In this document: piece by piece, positions 1-5,217 of the stretch | How positions within the stretch are numbered: the first letter of the stretch is position 1 | How the letters are laid out: the number at the start of each line of letters is the position of its first letter | Program-made: the position numbers and the translations under genes | DNA from: CF-161 sp035259145 | Lineage (GTDB): Bacteria; Chloroflexota; Dormibacteria; Dormibacterales; Dormibacteraceae | Reading direction: 5' to 3' | DNA: 10,264 nucleotides | Assembly (NCBI GenBank): GCA_035259145.1 | Contig: DATFWQ010000148.1 | Location: 1-10,264, forward strand | Notes under the pieces: model-generated | What the model saw: the letters and a program-made list of their open reading frames with translations, nothing else | Databases searched by the model: none | Told to the model about the DNA's origin: nothing

Positions 1-497
1 GCCATCGATTCGGGCGAGTCAACGTCGGCCACGGTGTGCCACGTCGCGGCGTGTGCTTCCCAGCCGCGCGGCTGAACGCCGTATTTCTTGGCCAGCACCG
101 CGACCGTGATCAATGTCTTCTGGTCCCCGAAGCCAGGCAGCGCTGAGATTCGCCGGGCCAGCTCGGCGCCGTCCCCAACGTCGCGCCAGACCGCGCCCGC
201 GTCGCCACCGTACTGCTCAGCGATCACCTGGCAGAGCTGCTGCACTCGGCGCGCCATGTTGCCGGGAAAACGGTGAAGCGCAGGCCGCTCGCGGAACACC
301 GCGTCCAGCCGGTCCGGGTCCATGCGGGCGATCTTGATCGCGTCGAGATGGCCCAGGCGCTGTTTGAGGTCGTACGGCCCGCTGAACGCCTTCTCCATCT
401 TGACCTGCTGGTCCAACACCAGCCCGATCAGCAGTGCCAGCGGATCTGTGTCAAGGAGCTCGTCGGCCTCCGGCCTGCCTGTCCACGTTATCGGCAT
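1..497 (-). CDS. HhH-GPD family base-excision-repair-like protein (partial, C-terminus off window)
   Basis: Reading leftward from ATG at 497, the frame stays open to the window edge and gives 165 residues beginning MPITWTGRPEADELL. It matches the actinobacterial 'uncharacterised HhH-GPD family protein' group (TIGR03252 type): an N-terminal LLIGLVLDQQVKMEKAFSGP block (residues 22-41) and a helix-hairpin-helix at about 111-130 with LPGFGDQK. Related members (Nth, AlkA) excise damaged bases; this subgroup's substrate is not known to me. Aligned by eye with Nth, the place of the catalytic Asp (18 residues after the hairpin Lys) is occupied by PRGWE (143-147), so glycosylase activity is uncertain. 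Family length suggests roughly 20-30 residues are missing at the edge. No Shine-Dalgarno precedes the start. A TATTGT box at 509-504 is placed as the -10 of a leaderless transcript. The start codon is back-to-back with an ATG of the divergent amidase gene. Confidence 0.85.
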   Translation of the reverse strand, partial: MPITWTGRPEADELLDTDPLALLIGLVLDQQVKMEKAFSGPYDLKQRLGHLDAIKIARMDPDRLDAVFRERPALHRFPGNMARRVQQLCQVIAEQYGGDAGAVWRDVGDGAELARRISALPGFGDQKTLITVAVLAKKYGVQPRGWEAHAATWHTVADVDSPESM

Positions 498-503
498 ATG
501 CGG

Positions 504-509
504 ACAATA
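504..509 (-). promoter_or_regulatory. Candidate -10 box for leaderless HhH-GPD transcript
   Basis: On the minus strand, TATTGT fits the TANNNT -10 consensus and lies 6 bases before the ATG at 497. That is the spacing expected if transcription starts at the A of the start codon. There is no ribosome-binding site between them. No convincing -35 was seen, which is common in actinobacterial promoters. In the other direction GACAAT (503-508) lies 7 bases before the amidase ATG at 516 and could serve that gene, so the two promoters would overlap. Confidence 0.35.
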
Positions 510-515
510 AACCCA

Positions 516-1805
516 ATGCACACCGATGGCGTCGCCTGGCTCACGGCCACCCAGATCGCCGAGGCGGTGCGGGCGGGGCAGATCGACCGGCAGGACGTCG
601 TGGAGTGCCACCTCGACAGGATCCGCCGCCTGGACCCACGGCTGGCCGCCTTCGTCCACGTCAGCGGCTCGGCGTCGGCTGGCGGCGGCCCGCTGGGAGC
701 GGTCACCATCGGAGTCAAGGACACCCAGCCGGTGGCGGGAATGCCGTGGACCTCCGGTTCCCGCAAATGGCGCGACCGGATCGCGGAGGTCGATGCCATC
801 GTTGTCGCAAACGCCCGGGCGGCTGGAGCGGCGATCGTGGGCAAGACGAACACCCCTGAGCTGGCGGCTTCCGTCGGCACCGTCAACGAGCTCTTCCCAC
901 CGACTCGGAACCCGTGGCGGGCGAGCTCGACTCCGGGCGGCTCCAGCGGCGGCAGCGGGGCGGCCGTGGCTGCGGGACTCTGCACAATCGCCTTTGGCGA
1001 TGACATGGGGGGCTCCATCCGCATCCCTGCCTCCTGTTGCGGAGTCGCCGGGCTCAGGCCGTCACCCGACGTGGTGCCGACGGAGGTCCCGAGCCCGATC
1101 CGCCTCAGCTGCCGCGGCCCACTGGCCCGCTCCGTGGCCGACCTGCGGCTTGGCCTGGCGGTTATGACCGGGCAGACCGGTCCAGTGCCGGTCCAGCGGC
1201 GCGGGCTGCGCATCGCCGTTGTCCGGGACACGCCCGTCGCAGCCGACCCCGCCTGTGCAAAGGCGTGCGAGCGAGCCGCGGGGGCGCTGGAAAGGGCTGG
1301 ACACCGCCTCGAACCCGCAGTTTGGGACCCGATCCCTGTGGCTCAGGCGTATCAGGTGGTTCGCCCCGTCAGCCTCTCGAACATGCCCGGCGAACCGGGT
1401 GAGTACGGCGAGGCCGCCGGCCGGCTGATCGCTCGCGGCCGCGCCTTCACCGTGCACCAGTATCTGGACGCGTTCGTTACCGGCCTCAGCTCCGCACGGC
1501 TGCTGCACCGCATCCTGGAGGATCACGACGCGATCCTCACACCCACCCTCGGCCGGCTGCCGATGCCGATCGAGGAGGTGCCGGCCTTCCTGCAGGACGA
1601 GTGGTGCGAGTACACACAGTTCGTGCTGCCGGTGAGCTTCGCCGGCCTGCCCGCGGTCAGCGTACCGGCCGGACTGCACGACGGCCTTCCGGTCGGCGTC
1701 CAGGTTGTCGGCCGTTATCGACAGGAGTGGGAACTGCTCGACCTGGCAGAGCAGCTGGAGTCGGCGCCGGGCTTCGGATTCGAGCGTCCGCCGGGCTGGG
1801 ACTGA
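516..1805 (+). CDS. Amidase-signature family hydrolase
   Basis: A 429-residue amidase-signature (AS) enzyme, predicted to hydrolyse a carboxamide to acid and ammonia in the cytoplasm; the substrate cannot be told. The complete Ser-cisSer-Lys triad is visible. Lys68 is in GVKDTQPVAGMPWTSGS, the cis-Ser is about Ser143 in TPGGSSGGSGAA, and the nucleophile is Ser167 in GDDMGGSIRIPAS. The C-terminal part has the usual SFAGLPAVSVPAG and LPVGVQVVG blocks. It is somewhat shorter than many AS enzymes (450-500 residues), the reduction lying between the core and the C-terminal block. The frame is open upstream to 273, but that stretch is antisense to the repair gene. I chose ATG 516 (MHTDGVAWLTATQIAEAV), where family similarity begins. 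ATG 498 is in frame and would abut the divergent start. There is no Shine-Dalgarno. No neighbour explains its role. Confidence 0.9.
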   Translation: MHTDGVAWLTATQIAEAVRAGQIDRQDVVECHLDRIRRLDPRLAAFVHVSGSASAGGGPLGAVTIGVKDTQPVAGMPWTSGSRKWRDRIAEVDAIVVANARAAGAAIVGKTNTPELAASVGTVNELFPPTRNPWRASSTPGGSSGGSGAAVAAGLCTIAFGDDMGGSIRIPASCCGVAGLRPSPDVVPTEVPSPIRLSCRGPLARSVADLRLGLAVMTGQTGPVPVQRRGLRIAVVRDTPVAADPACAKACERAAGALERAGHRLEPAVWDPIPVAQAYQVVRPVSLSNMPGEPGEYGEAAGRLIARGRAFTVHQYLDAFVTGLSSARLLHRILEDHDAILTPTLGRLPMPIEEVPAFLQDEWCEYTQFVLPVSFAGLPAVSVPAGLHDGLPVGVQVVGRYRQEWELLDLAEQLESAPGFGFERPPGWD

Positions 1806-1844
1806 GATCCATTGCTTACCGCCGCAGATCAACCGCAGATCATC

Positions 1845-1869
1845 TCAGCCAGGGCCGAGCCCGGGCTGA
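1845..1869. terminator. Hairpin between converging amidase and satP-like genes
   Basis: TCAGCC-A-GGGC, loop CGA, GCCC-G-GGCTGA forms a stem of 6 plus 4 base pairs with a single A/G mismatch. It lies 40 bases after the amidase stop and about 120 bases beyond the stop of the converging transporter gene. No U-run follows on either strand, so it is a plausible but unproven bidirectional transcription end. The rest of the 1806-1990 gap shows only a pair of 10-base direct repeats (CCGCAGATCA at 1822 and 1833) with no evident function. Confidence 0.35.
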
Positions 1870-1990
1870 CAAGCTCTTAAGCCCAGTTTGGCAAGCGGAC
1901 GACCCCTTCCTCAGAACCGGCAGAAGTGATCGCCCGCTTACCGCTAACGTTCCTCGCCCTCCCACTGGCAGGTCGTGTTCGCGGTCGGGC

Positions 1991-2638
1991 TTATGCCTCC
2001 CTTGTCACAGCAGCCGGAGCCCGCATGCGCGCCGGCCCACCCCAGAGTGGAGCTCCGACCGGGAGCACCGGGGCACCGGACATGCTGTTCACCACGCCTG
2101 CCGCCGATGCATACCAGGCAACCGCCGCCGTGATGATGCCGACAATTCCACCGATCTGGACCACACCGCTCCCCGCTGCGTTACCCGCGAGGTTGCCGAT
2201 GAAGAGCAGGATCTCAGTCAGCTCCAGGGTCAGGAAGACGGCGAACACGGCAGTGTTGATGCGCGCGCTCCAGAACATCATGTAGGTGTTGAAGACGGCA
2301 AAGGAGAACAGGATCCATGCCAGCGACGGCGCGACGTCCGCAGTAGCCACCTTGCCGAAAACCACGAGTGCTACAAAGGCCGCGAGCCCCATCCAGAAGC
2401 CGCCGTACGTCCCAAAAGCGGTTGCACCGAACGTGTTGCGGTTACGGAACTCCCACATGCCCGCCATGAACTGTGCCAGGCCGCCATAAAAGATGGCGAA
2501 TCCGAAAAAGGCGAGCAGCGGTGTGCGGGCGCCTCCGAACGCGTTGTGCATGCTCAGTACGAACGTGGTGAGTGCAAACGCGGCAAGCCCAAGCGGGGCG
2601 GGGTCCGCGACCGACGGTCCCGACTGTTCTTCAGCCAT
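1991..2638 (-). CDS. satP: SatP-like acetate transporter (GPR1/FUN34/YaaH family)
   Basis: A 215-residue integral inner-membrane protein with six hydrophobic segments. It matches the acetate/succinate channel-transporter family (E. coli SatP, yeast Ady2). The family signature NPAPLGL appears as DPAPLGL (residues 12-18). It is followed by the characteristic FYGGLAQFMAGMWEFRNRNTFG (50-71), AFGTYGGFWM (74-83), IGNLAGNAAG (147-156) and the C-terminal VLPVG (191-195), aligning well with E. coli SatP to the end. Expected function: uptake of acetate or another short monocarboxylate. The start at 2638 is fixed by a strong GGAGGAGG five bases upstream; the longer open frame to 2806 lies in the divergent promoter region and lacks family similarity. 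It diverges from the LytS/LytTR/symporter operon. A perfect 8-bp inverted repeat sits just upstream of its ribosome-binding site, suggesting its own control. Confidence 0.93.
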   Translation of the reverse strand: MAEEQSGPSVADPAPLGLAAFALTTFVLSMHNAFGGARTPLLAFFGFAIFYGGLAQFMAGMWEFRNRNTFGATAFGTYGGFWMGLAAFVALVVFGKVATADVAPSLAWILFSFAVFNTYMMFWSARINTAVFAVFLTLELTEILLFIGNLAGNAAGSGVVQIGGIVGIITAAVAWYASAAGVVNSMSGAPVLPVGAPLWGGPARMRAPAAVTREA

Positions 2639-2643
2639 CGATA

Positions 2644-2651
2644 CCTCCTCC
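2644..2651 (-). promoter_or_regulatory. Strong ribosome-binding site of the satP-like gene
   Basis: GGAGGAGG on the minus strand, five bases before ATG 2638. It is the strongest Shine-Dalgarno in the window, where most other starts have none, and it decides the start of the transporter. Confidence 0.85.
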
Positions 2652-2660
2652 GCGATATCG

Positions 2661-2681
2661 GGGCGACAGGGATTGTCGCCC
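2661..2681. promoter_or_regulatory. Perfect inverted repeat upstream of the satP-like gene
   Basis: GGGCGACA, 5-base spacer GGGAT, TGTCGCCC: eight perfect base pairs. It begins 9 bases upstream of the ribosome-binding site of the minus-strand transporter gene. It could be a palindromic operator for a dimeric regulator, or an mRNA hairpin in the 5' leader. With no following T-run on the minus strand it is not an obvious intrinsic terminator. LytTR proteins usually bind direct repeats, so the neighbouring response regulator is not the obvious ligand. Confidence 0.5.
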
Positions 2682-2825
2682 GCTCTCACCCCTCCTGATA
2701 CGCTGCTTGAACGCCCTCGCCTAGGGCTTGGTGGCGAATGGTCGGTTGGGACCGCCCAGCGGTTATCAGTAGAGGCTGAACGGCTTGGTTGCCAGACACT
2801 CCACATTGCGGAATCATCACGGCAG
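2682..2825. promoter_or_regulatory. Divergent promoter region, satP-like gene / LytS operon
   Basis: This 144-base stretch must hold the promoters of both divergent units. A second inverted repeat, GCCCT-cgcct-AGGGC, lies at 2713-2727. TATCAG read on the minus strand (2703-2698) is a possible -10 for the transporter. CGGTT/TGGTT cores recur at 2743, 2760 and 2786 but with unequal spacing, so they do not make a convincing LytTR direct-repeat site. No promoter is assigned with confidence. Confidence 0.3.
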
Positions 2826-4037
2826 ATGACGTGGGAGACTGCGCTGGGGGCTCAGGCGGGCCTCACGGGGCTGGCCGCACTGTTTGTGTACCTGCTGCTG
2901 CGGCGTCAGAGGCGCGGGTTCGGCACGCTCGAACAGCGTGCAACCTTGCGAACACTCGCGTTCGCCACGACCACGCTGCGCAGCCTGCGCCGCGGCTTGA
3001 CAGGGGCCAGCGCCAACCGGGTGCTGCCCCCGGTGGCCGAGCAAGCAGGCGCCGCCGCCGTCGCCCTCTACGATGAGCACGGCCTGCTGGGCTACCATCC
3101 TGTCACCCCGGCGGCGGCCCAGGGCCATCGCCTGCACGTCGACGGCGAGGCCCCGATCGTCCTGGGGGCGCTGAACAGCGGCAGGCTGAAGCTGGTTCAG
3201 CTACACGCCCGCAGGAGGCACGTCGGCACCATGCGGGCGCCGAACCCCGAATGCGAGCTCCGTTCGGGGGTTGTCGCGCCGCTGATCGTCGGCGAGCGGC
3301 CGGTGGCGGCACTTGTCACGTATCACACGCAGACCCCCGGGCCGGCCGCGTTGCGCATCGCCGCCGACCTGGCTGAGCTTCTGGCCGCCCAGCTTCGCCT
3401 TCAAGAAGCTGACCAGCAGCGTGTAGCGCTGGCACGCAGCGAGCTGCGCGCGCTGCGTGCGCAGATCTCGCCGCACTTCATCTATAACGCACTGAACGCG
3501 ATCGCAGCCTTCATCCGCACCGACCCCGACCGAGCCCGCGAGCTGCTTCTCGAGTTCGCCGACTTCACCCGGAGGGCTTTTCGAGAGCCGCAGAGCGAGT
3601 TCGCCACACTTGCCGACGAGCTGATCTACGTGCGCCAGTACCTACAGCTGGAGCAGGCCCGGCTCGGCGAACGTCTGCGGGTCAGACTGAACGTTGAACC
3701 CGAGGTGCTGAACGCAGCGGTGCCGACGCTGGTGATCCAGCCGCTGGTCGAGAACGCGGTCGTTCACGGCATCGAGGTGCAACGGACGGGCGGCACGATC
3801 ACGATTCGAGCCGAAGACGAAGACGACGAGTGCCTCATCGCCGTCCAGGACGACGGCGCCGGTTTCGACGTGGCAGCCGCGACTGGGGACGGGTCAGGCG
3901 CACTGGCCAACATCGACCGCCGCCTGCGCGAGGTGTTCGGGCCGGCTTACGGGCTCTCCATCCGGTCGAGCCCTGGGATCGGCACTACCGTGCGGGTGCG
4001 CGTGCCCAAGTACCGGCCCGGGGTTCGCGCGTCATGA
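2826..4037 (+). CDS. LytS-type sensor histidine kinase
   Basis: A 403-residue sensor kinase of the His_kinase/LytS class. Residues 7-25 form one membrane helix (LGAQAGLTGLAALFVYLLL) followed by a basic stretch. Residues about 50-190 look like a GAF-type ligand domain, and a coiled linker (190-210) leads to the phospho-acceptor block QISPHFIYNALNAI with His217. The ATPase domain shows the N-box QPLVENAVVHG (Asn310), DDGAGF (342-347) and GSGALANIDRRL (356-367), ending with GIGTTVRVRVP. Unlike classical LytS/BtsS it lacks the multi-helix 5TM-LYT sensor, so the signal is probably read by the cytoplasmic GAF-like part. The start is the first Met with family similarity; the ribosome-binding site is weak. 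Its stop overlaps the regulator start as ATGA, so the two are translationally coupled. Related LytS kinases BtsS and YpdA control carboxylate transporters, which fits the transporters on both sides. Confidence 0.92.
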   Translation: MTWETALGAQAGLTGLAALFVYLLLRRQRRGFGTLEQRATLRTLAFATTTLRSLRRGLTGASANRVLPPVAEQAGAAAVALYDEHGLLGYHPVTPAAAQGHRLHVDGEAPIVLGALNSGRLKLVQLHARRRHVGTMRAPNPECELRSGVVAPLIVGERPVAALVTYHTQTPGPAALRIAADLAELLAAQLRLQEADQQRVALARSELRALRAQISPHFIYNALNAIAAFIRTDPDRARELLLEFADFTRRAFREPQSEFATLADELIYVRQYLQLEQARLGERLRVRLNVEPEVLNAAVPTLVIQPLVENAVVHGIEVQRTGGTITIRAEDEDDECLIAVQDDGAGFDVAAATGDGSGALANIDRRLREVFGPAYGLSIRSSPGIGTTVRVRVPKYRPGVRAS

Positions 4038-4774
4038 GCCAGCAGCGGCTGAACGTGCTGGTCGTTGACGACGAAGCCCCGGCACGCGACGAACTGGCCT
4101 TTCTGCTGCGTCAGCAGGAGGCCGTCGGCCGCGTCGCGATGGCGGCTGGTGCGGGTGAATGCGTCGACCTTCTCAGCCGCGACGGCTTCGACGCTGTCTT
4201 CCTCGACGTGCGCATGCCCCACCTGGACGGGCTGGCGCTGGCCAGGATGATCGGGAGAATGGTGCGGCCGCCCCTTGTCGTGTTCGTCACGGCCTACGAG
4301 GACCACGCCGTCGAGGCGTTCGGCCTGGCCGCGCTCGACTACCTCATGAAGCCGGTCCGGCCCGAACGACTCGGGGTGACGATTGGGCGCCTGGTAAGAG
4401 CTCAGGCGCTGGCTGAAGCGCAGACGGGCGCGCCTGCTCTTGACGACCGCATCGCGGTCAGCGCCCGTGGGCAGATCCGGCTGATCCCGATCAGCGATGT
4501 CAGGGTGGCGGTGGCGGACGGCGAGGGAGCAAGCGTGCTGACCTCGGACGGCCGCTATCACGTTCGCCAGTCGCTCCACGAACTGGAGCACCGGCTGAAC
4601 GGGCACGGCTTTCTGCGAGTGCACCGCGGGTACCTCGTCAATCTGAATCACGTCTCGAGTATCGAGAGCTTCTTCAACGGGACCTACCTCTTGAAGCTGA
4701 GCGGGCTCCGCGACGTGACGGTCCCGGTCTCACGGCGGCACGCCGCCGATCTGAAGTCGGCCATCCGGCTGTAG
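4034..4774 (+). CDS. LytTR-family response regulator
   Basis: A 246-residue cytoplasmic regulator, the cognate partner of the overlapping LytS-type kinase. The receiver domain (about 7-122) has the acidic pair Asp12-Asp13, phospho-acceptor Asp58 in AVFLDVRMPHLDG, Thr86 in VFVTAYEDHAVEAF and Lys106 in DYLMKPV. The LytTR DNA-binding domain occupies about 138-246 with the typical GFLRVHRGYLVNLNHV (192-207) and the C-terminal VPVSRRHAADLK. Such regulators bind direct repeats upstream of targets. Likely targets are the satP-like gene and/or this operon, although no clear LytTR site was found in the 187-base divergent gap. The start is fixed by the ATGA overlap with the kinase stop. The next gene begins 15 bases after its stop. 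Confidence 0.94.
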   Translation: MSQQRLNVLVVDDEAPARDELAFLLRQQEAVGRVAMAAGAGECVDLLSRDGFDAVFLDVRMPHLDGLALARMIGRMVRPPLVVFVTAYEDHAVEAFGLAALDYLMKPVRPERLGVTIGRLVRAQALAEAQTGAPALDDRIAVSARGQIRLIPISDVRVAVADGEGASVLTSDGRYHVRQSLHELEHRLNGHGFLRVHRGYLVNLNHVSSIESFFNGTYLLKLSGLRDVTVPVSRRHAADLKSAIRL

Positions 4775-4789
4775 GATGCTCCTCGGCTT

Positions 4790-5107
4790 ATGGCCCTCGA
4801 TCGCCAGTCAAGCGAGCTCCGTGAACTCCGGGAGCAGACGCCGGTGGGCGCCATCTTCCTCGGCTCCCTCATGCGACGGCAGCTGTCGCTGAGCTTGCGG
4901 GTTGCCGCGACCCTTGGAGTGGTCCTGGGAGTGCAGCCCCTGGTCGCAAGGATGTGGCCGGGCTATGGCGAGATCCATCTGCTCGGGATCCCGCTTCCCT
5001 GGTTGATCCTCGGGGTCGGCTCGTATCCAGTGCTGATCGCGCTCGGCCTCTACTACGTTCGCAAGGCCGAGACGATCGACGATGAGTTCAGCGATCTGCT
5101 CGAATGA
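4790..5107 (+). CDS. Small membrane protein, probable symporter partner subunit (DUF485/DUF4212-like)
   Basis: A 105-residue protein with a polar N-terminus, two hydrophobic helices (about 35-54 and 66-90) and an acidic tail ending ETIDDEFSDLLE. Size, topology and position directly before a sodium:solute symporter are those of the DUF485 (YjcH) and DUF4212 proteins that accompany ActP-type transporters. I cannot say by eye which of the two families it belongs to. The role is inferred from context: a small subunit or assembly factor of the downstream symporter. The start lies 15 bases after the regulator stop, with only a weak AGGA upstream. Its stop overlaps the ATG of a possible 32-codon frame (ATGA at 5104-5107). 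Confidence 0.8.
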   Translation: MALDRQSSELRELREQTPVGAIFLGSLMRRQLSLSLRVAATLGVVLGVQPLVARMWPGYGEIHLLGIPLPWLILGVGSYPVLIALGLYYVRKAETIDDEFSDLLE

Positions 5108-5202
5108 CAGCTCGATCGCCGCAGACCCGGCTGGTCCGACTCGAGCTGCTTGAGGTGGCAGGACAACCAGCACGCCGCGCTGCGACGCGTAGCTCCTTGT
5201 AA
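5104..5202 (+). CDS. Possible 32-residue coupled small ORF
   Basis: The 110-base gap between the small membrane protein and the symporter contains a short frame starting at an ATGA overlap with the upstream stop. It ends at TAA 5200-5202, 15 bases before the symporter ATG, and is in the symporter's own frame. The peptide (MTARSPQTRLVRLELLEVAG...) is basic and not hydrophobic, with no family I recognise. It may pass ribosomes to the symporter start, which has no Shine-Dalgarno, or be chance or the trace of an older longer N-terminus. Low confidence. Confidence 0.22.
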   Translation: MTARSPQTRLVRLELLEVAGQPARRAATRSSL

Positions 5203-5217
5203 GCCTCCGCCCACGCG

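Noticed and set aside
273..515. N-terminal extension of the amidase by 81 residues
   Set aside because: The extension is antisense to the repair gene and has no amidase similarity; the family starts at about 516.
1822..1842. Direct repeat CCGCAGATCA twice, 11 bases apart
   Set aside because: It is short, only two copies, in a convergent 3' region, with no evident function.
1601..2698. A 365-codon plus-strand open frame opposite the satP-like gene
   Set aside because: Its peptide is low-complexity, rich in Arg/Gly/Pro and without family similarity, while the minus strand there encodes a clear SatP family protein with a strong ribosome-binding site.
2743..2793. Three GGTT-containing motifs as LytTR binding direct repeats
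   Set aside because: The spacings are 17 and 26 bases rather than the roughly 21-23 usual for LytTR repeats, and the flanking bases fit the consensus poorly.
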